Positions 43,447 through 52,167 are shown, numbered from the stretch's first letter. The stretch is DNA of 64,000 bases from Trinickia caryophylli (GCF_034424545.1 NZ_CP139970.1:1178001-1242000); one strand, 5' to 3'. Notes: generated by a model not told the origin, from the letters alone. Translations and numbers: made by a program.

Positions 43447-44694
43447 TCAGCGGTAAACCGGGAAACGCTTCGTCAGCTCGGCAACCTGCGCGCGCACGCG
43501 CTCGATCGTTGCCGTGTCTTCCGGATTCTCGAGCACGTCGGCGATCAGGTTGCCGACCTGCTCCGCTTCTTGCGTGCCAAAGCCACGCGTCGTCATCGCC
43601 GGCGAGCCAAGACGGATGCCGCTCGTGACGAACGGCTTTTCAGGGTCGTTCGGAATCGCGTTCTTGTTGACCGTGATGTGCGCGGCACCAAGCGCGGCCT
43701 CCGCAGCCTTGCCGGTAATGTGCTTCGCGCGGAGGTCCACCAGCATGACGTGGCTTTCGGTGCGGCCCGAGACGATGCGCAGCCCGCGCTTGACGAGCGT
43801 ATCCGCCAGCACGCGCGCGTTGTCGACCACGCGCTGCTGATAAGTCTTGAACTCGGGCGAGAGCGCTTCCTTGAAGGCCACGGCCTTCGCGGCGATCACG
43901 TGCATGAGCGGGCCGCCCTGGATGCCCGGGAAGATCGCCGAATTGATGACCTTCTCGTACTCGGCCTTCATCAGGATTACGCCTCCGCGCGGCCCGCGCA
44001 GGCTCTTGTGCGTGGTCGTGGTGACGAAATCGGCATGCGGCACCGGGTTCGGATACACGCCCGCGGCGATGAGGCCGGCGTAATGCGCCATGTCCACCAT
44101 CAGATAGGCGCCGACCGACTTAGCGATCTTCGCGAGCCGCTCGAAATCGATGCGCAGCGCAAACGCCGATGCGCCCGCGACGATCATCTTCGGCTTGTGC
44201 TCCTCAGCAAGCCGGGCAGCCGCGTCGTAGTCGATGTCTTCGGCTTCGTTCAGGCCGTAGCTGATCACGTTGAACCACTTGCCCGACATATTCACCGGCG
44301 AGCCGTGCGTGAGGTGGCCGCCGTGGGCGAGGCTCATGCCCATGATCGTGTCACCGGGCTTGAGCATGGCGAAGAACACGCCCTGGTTCGCCTGCGAACC
44401 CGAATTCGGCTGGACGTTTGCCGCCTCGGCGCCGAACAGCGCCTTGACGCGATCGATCGCCAACTGTTCGACGATGTCCACGTATTCGCAGCCGCCGTAA
44501 TAGCGCTTGCCCGGATACCCTTCCGCGTACTTGTTCGTGAGTTGCGAGCCTTGCGCGGCCATTACTGCCGGGCTCGTGTAGTTTTCCGAAGCAATCAGTT
44601 CGATATGCTCTTCCTGACGCCGGTTTTCCTGTTCGATCGCCTGCCAGATCTCGGGATCGACGGCGGCGATGGTGCTTTGGGCTCTGTCAAACAT
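43447..44694 (-). CDS. glyA: Serine hydroxymethyltransferase
   Basis: A 415-residue PLP enzyme that interconverts serine plus tetrahydrofolate with glycine plus 5,10-methylene-THF, the main source of one-carbon units. It shows [48 protein letters not shown] and the PLP-lysine motif [14 protein letters not shown]. The start MFDRAQST gives the normal length; the in-frame extension to about 44943 covers the riboswitch and is not coding. A ZTP-class riboswitch lies in its leader, fitting control by folate-stress signals. Confidence 0.97.
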   Translation of the reverse strand: MFDRAQSTIAAVDPEIWQAIEQENRRQEEHIELIASENYTSPAVMAAQGSQLTNKYAEGYPGKRYYGGCEYVDIVEQLAIDRVKALFGAEAANVQPNSGSQANQGVFFAMLKPGDTIMGMSLAHGGHLTHGSPVNMSGKWFNVISYGLNEAEDIDYDAAARLAEEHKPKMIVAGASAFALRIDFERLAKIAKSVGAYLMVDMAHYAGLIAAGVYPNPVPHADFVTTTTHKSLRGPRGGVILMKAEYEKVINSAIFPGIQGGPLMHVIAAKAVAFKEALSPEFKTYQQRVVDNARVLADTLVKRGLRIVSGRTESHVMLVDLRAKHITGKAAEAALGAAHITVNKNAIPNDPEKPFVTSGIRLGSPAMTTRGFGTQEAEQVGNLIADVLENPEDTATIERVRAQVAELTKRFPVYR

Positions 44695-44858
44695 ACGGAT
44701 TCCGTTAAGGGTGTACGGGTTGGCCGAAGCGTGCGCGGAACGCATACCGGTCGTACGCTTGCGCTCGATGGCGGTGAGGCCGGTCCTGGCAGGGCGGAAT
44801 ATCCGTTCGGCAGGCAAGGCAACCCCCAGCGGCGCAAACGACAGTGCGCGGCATTCGG

Positions 44859-44948
44859 CTGCCCAGGCGAACGGCAAAACGGCACCTTGCGCTTCACGGT
44901 GGGTCGCTCCACCTTGACCCCGGAGGGTATTATCGCCAGTCACGCAAG
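44859..44948 (-). ncRNA. ZTP (pfl) riboswitch in the glyA leader
   Basis: Read on the minus strand, the leader has the pfl-motif landmarks in order. The P1 5' strand is CUUGCG (44943-44948), followed at once by the conserved UGACUGGCG, a small ACCC-UCCG-GGGU hairpin, GUGGAGCG, GUGAAG and the P1 3' strand CGCAAG (44886-44891). After a linker comes the invariant pseudoknot segment GCCUGGGCAG (44859-44868) within CCGUUCGCCUGGGCAG. This RNA class binds ZTP/ZMP and raises expression of one-carbon/folate genes including glyA. No intrinsic terminator is evident in the roughly 165 bases to the glyA ATG, so the output mechanism is unclear. Confidence 0.87.
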
Positions 44949-44961
44949 GGATGAGCGCGTT

Positions 44962-44990
44962 AGTGTATTGGAAGCGCAGTCAATAGGCAA
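44962..44990 (-). promoter_or_regulatory. Sigma70-type promoter for glyA-nrdR
   Basis: On the minus strand TTGCCT (44985-44990), a 17-base spacer and TACACT (44962-44967) form a good promoter. Transcription would begin near 44955, a few bases before the first strand of the ZTP aptamer, so the whole riboswitch is included in the transcript. Confidence 0.65.
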
Positions 44991-45205
44991 TTGGACGGCG
45001 CGGCCGGGCCGTCCGGCCCGCGTCAGGGCCATCCGCGGCACCCGCCCCTCGTCGCCCGATCCCCCACCGCCGCCGCTGCGCGACAACCGCACCCGGCGTT
45101 ATGATAGAACCCCCTTTTGCCTCACCCGGCCTCGCCCGCCGCATTTCTTGCCGCGACGCGGCAAATCGCAGTAGGCTTGCCAGGTTTGACCAGCCAGGAG
45201 CAGCA

Positions 45206-45952
45206 ATGATCGTTTTCGTGACCGGGGCGTCCGCCGGTTTTGGCGCCGCCATCGCCCGCATCTTCGTCAAAGGCGGCCACCGCGTGATCGCGACAGCCCG
45301 GCGCCTGGAGCGCCTCGAGGCGCTCGCCGGCGAGCTGGGTCCGGCGCTCATTCCGCTCGAACTCGACGTGCGCGATCGCGCCGCCGTGGAGGCGCTTCCC
45401 GGCAGGCTGCCGGCCGAATTCTCCGCCATCGATGTACTCGTCAACAACGCCGGGCTCGCGCTCGGCCTGGAGCCGGCACCCCGCGCGGAGCTCGACGACT
45501 GGTACCAGATGATCGAGACCAACTGCATGGGGCTCGCAAGCGTCACACGCGTGCTGCTGCCCGGCATGGTCGAGCGCAACCGTGGCCACATCGTCAATCT
45601 GGGCTCGACCGCGGGCACCTACCCGTACGCGGGCGGCAACGTCTATGGCGCCACGAAAGCATTCGTCCACCAATTCAGCCTGAACCTGCGCGCGGATCTC
45701 GCCGGCACGGCCCTGCGCGTGACCAACGTCGAGCCCGGCCTGTGCGGCGGCACCGAATTCTCGAACGTGCGCTTCAAGGGCGATGACGCGAAGGCCGCGG
45801 GCGTCTACCGCGACGTCGCCCCGCTGAGCGCCGAGGATATTGCCGAGTCCATCTACTGGATCGCCACGCGCCCCGCGCACGTCAACGTCAACACCATCGA
45901 ACTGATGCCGGTGGCCCAATCCTTCGCCGGCTTGTCGGTCCATCGGGGCTGA
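45206..45952 (+). CDS. ydfG: NADP-dependent 3-hydroxy acid dehydrogenase (short-chain dehydrogenase YdfG)
   Basis: A 248-residue SDR, the exact length of E. coli YdfG, which oxidises L-allo-threonine, serine and 3-hydroxy acids and reduces malonic semialdehyde. The NADP motif TGASAGFGAA, the NNAG strand motif, catalytic Ser in NLGSTAGTYPYAGG, and Tyr/Lys in YGATK are present. The GGTEFSNVRFKGD segment is characteristic of YdfG. The start at 45206 has CAGGAG five bases upstream. Confidence 0.92.
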   Translation: MIVFVTGASAGFGAAIARIFVKGGHRVIATARRLERLEALAGELGPALIPLELDVRDRAAVEALPGRLPAEFSAIDVLVNNAGLALGLEPAPRAELDDWYQMIETNCMGLASVTRVLLPGMVERNRGHIVNLGSTAGTYPYAGGNVYGATKAFVHQFSLNLRADLAGTALRVTNVEPGLCGGTEFSNVRFKGDDAKAAGVYRDVAPLSAEDIAESIYWIATRPAHVNVNTIELMPVAQSFAGLSVHRG

Positions 45953-45993
45953 AATCGGGCGAGTGCCCCGCCCGACGGGCTTCGGCACTCATT

Positions 45994-46023
45994 TTGAGAT
46001 GACGGCGCCGGTTCCGGTAAAAT
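45994..46023 (+). promoter_or_regulatory. Strong promoter of the ybgC-tol-pal operon
   Basis: TTGAGA (45994-45999), an 18-base spacer and TAAAAT (46018-46023). The expected start point is six to eight bases downstream, which coincides with the A of the ybgC ATG at 46030. The ybgC transcript would then be leaderless or nearly so. Confidence 0.65.
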
Positions 46024-46029
46024 GCGCGC

Positions 46030-46500
46030 ATGAACACCCCTAGCAGTCGCCCGCAAGCGGATTCGGGTATTTTTTGGCCAATCCGCGTGTACTACGAAGA
46101 TACCGATGCGGCTGGCATCGTCTTCTACGCGAACTATCTGAAGTATTTCGAGCGAGCCCGAACGGAATGGCTGCGGGCCTGCGGCGTGGAGCAAAGCCGC
46201 CTCGAGCGCGAATCGGGCATCTTCTTCGTGGTACGTCGAACGACCGTCGACTATCTCGCGCCCGCACGCCTCGACGATATGCTCACGGTCGAAAGCCGCG
46301 TCGAGCGGCTCCGTGGGGCGAGCGTCGACTTCATGCAGCAGCTCCGCTGCGGCGACCGCGTGCTGGCCTCGGGTGCGATCAACGTGGCCTGCCTGGAGCG
46401 CCTCACGTTTCGCCCGGTGGCCTTGCCACCCGAGGTGGTCGCGGCACTGCGCGAGGGCCCGCGCCCGATGAGCGCAGGCCTGTCGGCGGCCAGCGCGTAA
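46030..46500 (+). CDS. ybgC: Tol-Pal-associated acyl-CoA thioesterase YbgC
   Basis: A 156-residue hotdog thioesterase. PIRVYYEDTDAAGIVFYANYLKYFERARTEWLR holds the catalytic Asp of the YbgC/4-hydroxybenzoyl-CoA thioesterase type and the GIVFYANY motif. In E. coli YbgC acts on acyl-ACP/CoA and associates with phospholipid synthesis enzymes. It is first in the tol-pal operon, as usual. No ribosome-binding site is seen; the promoter -10 ends seven bases before the ATG. Confidence 0.94.
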   Translation: MNTPSSRPQADSGIFWPIRVYYEDTDAAGIVFYANYLKYFERARTEWLRACGVEQSRLERESGIFFVVRRTTVDYLAPARLDDMLTVESRVERLRGASVDFMQQLRCGDRVLASGAINVACLERLTFRPVALPPEVVAALREGPRPMSAGLSAASA

Positions 46501-46657
46501 GGCCCGTTGAGACGACGCCAATGAACTTGTACAGTTCGCAGCGAAACAAAGCAAGGTTCGGCCGCGACGTCGCCGCAGTCGGTTTCGCGTCCCCGACAAG
46601 GTTCTTTTTGCGCCGGCACCCGGTGCGCAGCCGCTCGGACGTCAAAGCAAAACATCT

Positions 46658-47335
46658 ATGAACAACGCACAAGATTTGTCGATCATTTCGCTCGTCCTCA
46701 ACGCGAGCATCCTGGCACAGGCCGTCATGGGGCTGCTGTTGCTGCTCTCGCTGATGTCCTGGACGTTCATTTTCCGCAAGTGGTTTGCGATTCGGCGCGC
46801 CCGCGCGCAGACTGAGCAGTTCGAACGGGATTTCTGGTCGGGCGGCGACCTGCAGGCGCTCTATCAAAGCGCGGCGAACAACCGTCATACGATCGGCGCG
46901 CTCGAGCGGATCTTCGAATCGGGCATGCGCGAATTTCTCAAAGCCAAGGAAAAGCGCATCAGCGATCCGGGCGCCATTCTGGACGGCGCGCGGCGTGCGA
47001 TGCGGGCGGCTTTCCAGCGCGAGATGGACGTGCTCGAGGCGAATCTCGCTTTTCTCGCGTCGGTAGGCTCGGTCAGCCCGTATATCGGCCTTTTCGGCAC
47101 CGTTTGGGGGATCATGAACGCGTTCCGCGGTCTGGCCAACGTACAGCAGGCCACGCTGGCAAACGTCGCCCCCGGCATCGCCGAAGCGCTGACGGCCACG
47201 GCTATCGGTCTTTTTGCGGCAATCCCGGCCGTGGTGGCCTATAACCGCTACGCGCACGACATCGATCGCCTCGCCATCCGCTTCGAAACGTTCATCGAAG
47301 AGTTTTCGAACATCCTGCAGCGTCAGGCGCATTGA
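46658..47335 (+). CDS. tolQ: TolQ, inner-membrane proton-channel subunit
   Basis: A 225-residue MotA/TolQ/ExbB protein with three membrane helices (about residues 14-36, 130-150 and 165-190). The conserved YIGLFGTVWGIMNAF and the last-helix segment EALTATAIGLFAAIPAVVAYNRY are present; the Thr residues of these helices line the proton path with the TolR Asp. It works with TolR to energise TolA during cell constriction. A 157-base gap without a gene separates it from ybgC. Confidence 0.96.
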   Translation: MNNAQDLSIISLVLNASILAQAVMGLLLLLSLMSWTFIFRKWFAIRRARAQTEQFERDFWSGGDLQALYQSAANNRHTIGALERIFESGMREFLKAKEKRISDPGAILDGARRAMRAAFQREMDVLEANLAFLASVGSVSPYIGLFGTVWGIMNAFRGLANVQQATLANVAPGIAEALTATAIGLFAAIPAVVAYNRYAHDIDRLAIRFETFIEEFSNILQRQAH

Positions 47336-47345
47336 GGAGTAAACA

Positions 47346-47792
47346 ATGGCCGGCTCCATCCGTTCCAGCATGCGCGGCGGCCGCTCGCGCCGCGCGATGT
47401 CCGACATCAACGTCGTGCCTTACATCGACGTGATGCTCGTCCTGCTCGTGATCTTCATGGTCACCGCGCCGCTCGTTGCACCGTCCATCGTCAATCTGCC
47501 GACCGTCGGCGGTGCCGCACCGCAGCAACAGACGCCGCCCGTCGTCGTGAACATTCGGGCCGACGGCAAGATGAGCGTGCGCTACAAGGACGACGCGGGC
47601 GCCACTCAGCAAGAAGACATGACACGCGCCGAGCTGACAGGCTTCGTCCGGGAGCGCGAAGCGTCGCATCCCGACCAGCCGGTCGTCATCGCAGCCGACA
47701 AGACGGTGCAGTACGAAACGGTGATGAACGTGATGTCGGATCTCAAGGCGCGCGGCGTCAAACGCGTGGGATTGCTCGTCAAATCGCAATGA
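47346..47792 (+). CDS. tolR: TolR, inner-membrane subunit of the Tol motor
   Basis: A 148-residue ExbD/TolR protein. One membrane helix follows MSDINVVPYIDVMLVLLVIFMVTAPL, where the Asp in YIDVMLVLL is the essential protonatable residue. The periplasmic domain (VNLPTVGG, VVNIRADGKMSVRY, VIAADKTVQYETVMNVM) is canonical. It begins 10 bases after tolQ and overlaps tolA by 4 bases. Confidence 0.96.
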   Translation: MAGSIRSSMRGGRSRRAMSDINVVPYIDVMLVLLVIFMVTAPLVAPSIVNLPTVGGAAPQQQTPPVVVNIRADGKMSVRYKDDAGATQQEDMTRAELTGFVREREASHPDQPVVIAADKTVQYETVMNVMSDLKARGVKRVGLLVKSQ

Positions 47793-48796
47793 ACCGCAAG
47801 AAGTCCGACGTTTATCCGTTGCAGCCGCCCCGCGAACGCGGGACGGGGCGGGCGTTCTCGCTCGCGCTCGTGATGCACGTGCTGTTGGGGGTATTCCTTT
47901 ATCACGGCATCCACTGGCAAAACAGCACGCCGGCTGGCGCCGAGGCGGAGATCTGGACCGAGATCCCGCAGCAGCAAACCCCGCCGCCGCCCGCCCCCAC
48001 GCCCCCGGTGCGCGTAACGCCGGCTCCGCCCGTGCAGGACGAAGAGGCCGACATCGCGCTGCAGGAGAAAAAACGCCAGCAGCAGGAAGCCGCGCAGCGC
48101 GCGGCGCAGCTCGCCGAGCAGCAGCGCCAGCAACGGCTCCAGGCCGAGCAGGAGGCCGAGGCGAAGCGTCAGCGCCAGCTCGCGGAGCAGCAGGCCGAAC
48201 TGGCTGCCCAAAAGGCCGCGGCCGAGAAGCTCAAGCGGCAGCAGGCGGAGAAGCTGCGTCAGCAGCAACTGGCCGAGCAGCGCCAGGAGCAGTTGAAGCA
48301 GCAGAAGGAAGACGAACTCAAACAGCAGCAGCTCGACGCGCAGAAGAAGGCCGAGGCGGACAAAGCCGCCAAGGCCAAGGCGCTCGCGCAGCAGCAGGCG
48401 AAGCAAAAGCAGCAGCTCGACCAGGAACGCCGCGCCCGTCTGGCGCAGCTGCAGGGGCTCGCCGGCGACAGCCCGACCGGAAACGGCCTGGCCAAGGGCG
48501 GCACGGGCACGGGCTCCGGCGGCACGGCCGCTTCGGCCGGCTACGCCGACAAAGTCAAACGCCGCGTGCGGCCGAATATCGTCTGGGCGGGTGAAACGCA
48601 GGGACTGGAAACCGTGATCGCGGTGCGCTGTTCGCCCACGGGCACGCTGCTATCGGCCACGATCCAGCGCGGCAGCGGTAACGCCCAGTGGGACGACGCC
48701 GCGCTGCGGGCGGTACAGCGCTCCGATCCGATGCCGCTCGACGACAACGGGCGGGCACCGGCGAGCTTCACGATCACGATGCGGCCGGCGGGCTGA
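47789..48796 (+). CDS. tolA: TolA, periplasm-spanning Tol protein
   Basis: A 335-residue protein with an N-terminal membrane helix (AFSLALVMHVLLGVFLYHGI, carrying the SxxxH motif that contacts TolQR). A proline-rich stretch follows, then a long Gln/Lys/Glu/Ala-rich helix (about residues 88-225) and a C-terminal TonB-like domain (YADKVKRRVRPNIVWAGETQGLETVIAVRCSP). The C-terminal domain binds TolB and Pal. The ATG overlaps the tolR stop (ATGA). Confidence 0.95.
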   Translation: MNRKKSDVYPLQPPRERGTGRAFSLALVMHVLLGVFLYHGIHWQNSTPAGAEAEIWTEIPQQQTPPPPAPTPPVRVTPAPPVQDEEADIALQEKKRQQQEAAQRAAQLAEQQRQQRLQAEQEAEAKRQRQLAEQQAELAAQKAAAEKLKRQQAEKLRQQQLAEQRQEQLKQQKEDELKQQQLDAQKKAEADKAAKAKALAQQQAKQKQQLDQERRARLAQLQGLAGDSPTGNGLAKGGTGTGSGGTAASAGYADKVKRRVRPNIVWAGETQGLETVIAVRCSPTGTLLSATIQRGSGNAQWDDAALRAVQRSDPMPLDDNGRAPASFTITMRPAG

Positions 48797-48907
48797 CGGT
48801 AGTACGCGCGTCCAAATGTGCGCGGCGCAGCATTCGGACGCAGGAACGAAACATGCGTTTGGCAGTCTCTTTGCTGTTGTGACAACTTGTTTTTCGGGAT
48901 TTCTCGC

Positions 48908-50200
48908 ATGAGTTTGATGACGAAGCTGGGCTTGAGGACATGGTTGGCGTCGTGCCTGATCGCTGCATGCGGTGCCGCGAATGCACAACTGAACGTTCTC
49001 GTGACGGGCGTCGGTTCGACGCAATTTCCGATCGCAACGGCGACGTTCGCCAACGAGGCGAATTCGCCGCAGCAGATCAGCGCCATCGTGCGCAACGATT
49101 TGAAAGCCAGCGGCAAATTCAGCCTCGTCGATACGGGCAGCGCGCCGGTAGCGGAGACGGACACGGTCGATCTGGGCGGCTGGAAGGCGAAAGGCGCCGA
49201 CGCGTTCGTGGCGGGCAGTGTGACGCCGCTCGCGAACGGCCAATATGAAGTGCGCTTCAAGCTCTACGACACGGTCAAGCAGCAAAGCCTCGGAGGCCTG
49301 TCGCTGACCACGCCGGCGAGCGGCCTGCGCATGACCGCGCACAAGATCTCGGATTACATCTACCAGAAGCTGCTGGGCGTGCGCGGCGCGTTCGCTACGC
49401 GGCTGTCGTACGTCGTCAAGAGCGGCAACCGCTATTTGCTGCAGATTTCGGATTCGGACGGCCAGGACGTGCACGTCGCGCTGTCGAGCCCCGAGCCGAT
49501 CATCTCGCCGTCGTGGTCGCCGGACGGCACGAAAGTCGCCTACGTGTCGTTCGAAAAGAAGAAGCCGATCGTCTACGTGCATGACCTGCCCACGGGCCGC
49601 CGCGTGATCATCTCCGACCAGAAGGGCAACAACAGCGCCCCCGCCTGGTCGCCCGACGGCCGCACGCTCGCGGTGGCGCTCTCGCGCACGGGCAACACGC
49701 AGATTTTCGCGGTCAACGCGGACGGCAGCGGGCTGCGGCGCCTGTCGCAAAGCAGCGCCATCGACACCGAGCCCACGTTCTCGCCCGACGGCCAATCGAT
49801 CTATTTCACGAGCGACCGCGGGGGCCAGCCGCAGATCTACCGCATGCCGGCACAGGGCGAGCGCGCCGGGGCGGCACAGCGCGTGACGTTCACCGGTTCT
49901 TACAACACGAGTCCTCGCGTGAGCCCGGACGGCAGGCAACTCGCGTATATTTCGCGCGTCGGCGGCGGCTTCAAGCTCTACGTGCAGGATTTGCAATCGG
50001 GTGTGGCGACAGCGCTCACCGACACGACACATGACGAATCGCCCAGCTTCGCGGCGAACGGTCAGTACATTCTTTACGCCACTCAGGTGAACGGCCGTGG
50101 CGTGCTGGCTGCCGTTTCGACCGATGGCCGGACGCGGCAAATCCTGTCCGTTCCAGGCGGCAGCGTGCGCGAGCCGTCCTGGGGTCCGTTTATGCAATGA
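48908..50200 (+). CDS. tolB: TolB, periplasmic beta-propeller
   Basis: A 430-residue protein with a signal peptide ending in GAANA before [11 protein letters not shown]. The N-terminal domain is followed by a six-bladed propeller whose repeats read [44 protein letters not shown] and [13 protein letters not shown]. It binds Pal and TolA. The start at 48908 gives a normal signal peptide. Confidence 0.96.
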   Translation: MSLMTKLGLRTWLASCLIAACGAANAQLNVLVTGVGSTQFPIATATFANEANSPQQISAIVRNDLKASGKFSLVDTGSAPVAETDTVDLGGWKAKGADAFVAGSVTPLANGQYEVRFKLYDTVKQQSLGGLSLTTPASGLRMTAHKISDYIYQKLLGVRGAFATRLSYVVKSGNRYLLQISDSDGQDVHVALSSPEPIISPSWSPDGTKVAYVSFEKKKPIVYVHDLPTGRRVIISDQKGNNSAPAWSPDGRTLAVALSRTGNTQIFAVNADGSGLRRLSQSSAIDTEPTFSPDGQSIYFTSDRGGQPQIYRMPAQGERAGAAQRVTFTGSYNTSPRVSPDGRQLAYISRVGGGFKLYVQDLQSGVATALTDTTHDESPSFAANGQYILYATQVNGRGVLAAVSTDGRTRQILSVPGGSVREPSWGPFMQ

Positions 50201-50219
50201 CACACAAGGAGAGTAAGAA

Positions 50220-50723
50220 ATGATGTCGAAACTTCGTATGGTGTTTGCGGCGCTGCTCGTGGGCGCGCTGGCGGCATGCCATTCGGGCGTGAAGCTCAAT
50301 GACAACGCAAGCAAGGGTCAAGTGAGCGAGCAGCCGAACCCGAACGCCGTGGCGCCGGTGAACGTGGACGAGCTCAACAACCCGAACAGCCCGTTGGCCA
50401 AGCGCAGCGTCTACTTCGATTTCGATAGCTACGACGTGAAGCAGGAGTATCAAGGCCTGCTGCAGCAGCATGCGAACTATCTGAAGAGCCACCCGGAGCG
50501 TCATATCCTGATCCAGGGCAACACCGACGAACGCGGCACGAGCGAGTACAACCTCGCCCTGGGCCAAAAGCGTGCCGACGCAGTGCGCCGTACGCTTGCG
50601 ACGTTCGGCGTTCCCGACTCGCAGATGGAAGCTGTGAGCCTGGGCAAGGAAAAGCCTCAGGCGACGGGGCATGACGAGGCATCGTGGGCGCAAAACCGCC
50701 GCGCGGACATCCTCTATCAATAA
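50220..50723 (+). CDS. pal: Peptidoglycan-associated lipoprotein Pal
   Basis: A 167-residue outer-membrane lipoprotein. The signal ends LGALAAC, then a flexible linker leads to the OmpA-like domain with VYFDFDSYDVKQEY, GNTDERGTSEYNLALGQKRADAV and the peptidoglycan-binding Asp/Arg pair. AAGGAGAG precedes two adjacent ATGs (50220 and 50223); either may be used. Confidence 0.97.
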   Translation: MMSKLRMVFAALLVGALAACHSGVKLNDNASKGQVSEQPNPNAVAPVNVDELNNPNSPLAKRSVYFDFDSYDVKQEYQGLLQQHANYLKSHPERHILIQGNTDERGTSEYNLALGQKRADAVRRTLATFGVPDSQMEAVSLGKEKPQATGHDEASWAQNRRADILYQ

Positions 50724-50745
50724 TCGGTAACAGGCGGCGATACCT

Positions 50746-51495
50746 ATGAAGCACCGTTTCTCCTGGCTGCGGGGTGCCGCAGCCGCTGGTGTGGCTGTTT
50801 CGGCACTGGTGTCGGGGCAGGCCCACGCGGGCCTCTTCGACGACGATCAGGCCCGGCAGGCGATTCTCGACTTGCGCAGCAAGACGGATAGCCTGACGAG
50901 CCAGCTCTCGGCCGCTCAGCGCACAATCCTCGATCAGGCGAACCGGCTCGATCAGCTGAATCAGCAGCTCGCAACGTTGCGCGGGCAAAACGAGGATCTG
51001 ATGAACCAGTTGACGACGCTGCAAAAGCAGCAGAAGGACTACTACACCGACCTCGATACGCGACTCAAGAAGCTCGAGCCGCAGCAGGAAACCGTGGACG
51101 GTGTGCAAGGCGTCGTGCAGCCGGGTGAAACGGAGGCGTTCAACAAGGCATCGCAGCAGTTCCGCGCCGGCGATTTCAAGTCGGCGGCCGCATCGTTTCG
51201 CGATTTCGTTTCCAAGTACCCGCAAAGCCCGTATCAGCCGACCGCGCAATACTGGCTCGGCAACGCACTCTATGCGCAGCGCGACTACAAGGGCTCCACG
51301 GCAATCTGGCAGAACGTCGTGAAGAACTACCCGCAGCACCCGCGCGCGCCGGAGGCATTGCTTGCGATCGCGAACAACCAGGTCGAGCAAGGTCAGAAGG
51401 CGCAGGCCCGCAAGACGCTGCAGCAGATCCTCTCGCAGTACGCCGGCTCCGACGTCGCTCAATCGGCGCAGAACAAACTCGCGCAGATGAAGTAA
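50746..51495 (+). CDS. cpoB: CpoB (YbgF), Tol-Pal and peptidoglycan-synthesis coordinator
   Basis: A 249-residue periplasmic protein with a signal peptide ending AHA before GLFDDDQAR. A trimerising coiled coil (about residues 35-105) is followed by TPR repeats from about 125 to the end (FNKASQQFRAGDFKSAAASF, AQYWLGNALYAQRDYKGSTAIW, PEALLAIANNQVEQGQKAQARKTL). In E. coli CpoB links PBP1B activity to the Tol motor. It is the last gene of the operon; a terminator follows. Confidence 0.95.
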   Translation: MKHRFSWLRGAAAAGVAVSALVSGQAHAGLFDDDQARQAILDLRSKTDSLTSQLSAAQRTILDQANRLDQLNQQLATLRGQNEDLMNQLTTLQKQQKDYYTDLDTRLKKLEPQQETVDGVQGVVQPGETEAFNKASQQFRAGDFKSAAASFRDFVSKYPQSPYQPTAQYWLGNALYAQRDYKGSTAIWQNVVKNYPQHPRAPEALLAIANNQVEQGQKAQARKTLQQILSQYAGSDVAQSAQNKLAQMK

Positions 51496-51559
51496 CGTTG
51501 TGTTGACGTGCAAACCGAGAGGCCGGCGGGCCCACCCCGTCCCCTCTCGGCTGTAAAAG

Positions 51560-51589
51560 GCCCGGGACTTCGTTGTGCCGGGCTTTTTT
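51560..51589 (+). terminator. Intrinsic terminator of the tol-pal operon
   Basis: GCCCGG (51560-51565) pairs with CCGGGC (51578-51583) across a 12-base loop, followed by six T (51584-51589). It lies 65 bases past the cpoB stop. Confidence 0.85.
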
Positions 51590-51659
51590 GTTGGGTGGTG
51601 CAGGCGCGCAACTGATGCGTCCGGCAAAGCCCGCGCGCAGGGAACCGCGCGCAAGGGAC

Positions 51660-51688
51660 TTGACGATCCCCGCCAAGCTCTCTATACT
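51660..51688 (+). promoter_or_regulatory. Promoter of the tRNA-Lys gene
   Basis: TTGACG (51660-51665), a 17-base spacer and TATACT (51683-51688). The expected start is about six bases before the mature tRNA 5' end. Confidence 0.75.
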
Positions 51689-51700
51689 CTTTCGTCTTTC

Positions 51701-51776
51701 GGGTCGTTAGCTCAGCTGGTAGAGCAGCGGACTTTTAATCCGTTGGTCACTGGTTCGAATCCAGTACGGCCTACCA
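51701..51776 (+). tRNA. tRNA-Lys (anticodon UUU)
   Basis: A 76-base gene with encoded CCA. The D arm (AGCTCAGCTGGTAGAGC), anticodon loop CTTTTAA with TTT at 51734-51736, and the T loop GGTTCGAATCC fold normally. The acceptor stem GGGTCGT/ACGGCCT contains G1-U72 and U4-G69 wobble pairs instead of the all-Watson-Crick ACGACCC 3' strand usual in related bacteria. The 3' half of the stem may therefore have been altered. It has its own promoter and terminator. Confidence 0.95.
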
Positions 51777-51786
51777 AAGAAATTCA

Positions 51787-51816
51787 AGGGCTTAGCAGCA
51801 ATGCTAGGCCCTTTTT
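51787..51816 (+). terminator. Intrinsic terminator after tRNA-Lys
   Basis: A 10-base-pair stem (AGGGCTTAGC at 51787-51796 with GCTAGGCCCT at 51803-51812, one G-U pair) around the loop AGCAAT, followed by a T-run to 51816. It begins 10 bases after the CCA end. Confidence 0.85.
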
Positions 51817-52080
51817 ATTTGGCGTTTCGGTGTCGATATTTGACTGTGTCTAATATCCTCCCAAGCCCTCTGTTGAAGTGCACGCCCCTCCAAAAACCAC
51901 GTCGCACCTCCACCGCTCCGCAGTACTTGATGTTCGTGCCCGGAATCGCCTTCGTCTCTTGTGCCAGGAGGAACTGGCATAGATTGTCGAATTGAGTCTG
52001 CAACAGAATCGTAATGCAGCCTGACATCACGCGGCTCAACCGCATCGGCCCCGCGAGCCTACGCGCGATGCATCGATGAT
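51817..52080. other. Lower-GC spacer between tRNA-Lys and the candidate effector cassette
   Basis: About 260 bases of visibly lower GC (near one half by eye) than the surrounding genes. Short frames on both strands (for example minus 51815-52045) have no recognisable product. No integrase, insertion sequence or repeat of the tRNA 3' end was found. Position next to a tRNA and the base composition suggest acquired DNA, which is inference. Confidence 0.45.
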
Positions 52081-52142
52081 TTCGCTGAGGTCCCGAACGC
52101 TTCGCCGCCGGCAGATCTGCGCAGCGCGCGCGCAGCTATTTT
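52081..52142 (+). promoter_or_regulatory. Perfect PIP (hrpII-type) box with spaced -10
   Basis: TTCGC (52081-52085), exactly 15 bases, then TTCGC (52101-52105): the plant-inducible-promoter box bound by HrpX/HrpB-type AraC regulators in Xanthomonas, Ralstonia and some Burkholderia. TATTTT (52137-52142) fits the YANNNT -10 form and begins 31 bases after the box, within the 30-32 reported for functional PIP promoters. The ATG of the next gene is at 52168. Function is inferred from the match. Confidence 0.7.
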
Positions 52143-52167
52143 TGCCCCATGAACGACCGAGGCCATC

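Noticed and set aside
43447..44943. A longer glyA reading frame starting about 250 bases upstream
   Set aside because: The extension covers the ZTP riboswitch and exceeds family length; homology begins at MFDRAQ.
51815..52045. Possible integrase or transposase remnant on the minus strand after tRNA-Lys
   Set aside because: The 76-codon translation shows no catalytic motif, no ribosome-binding site and no repeated tRNA end.
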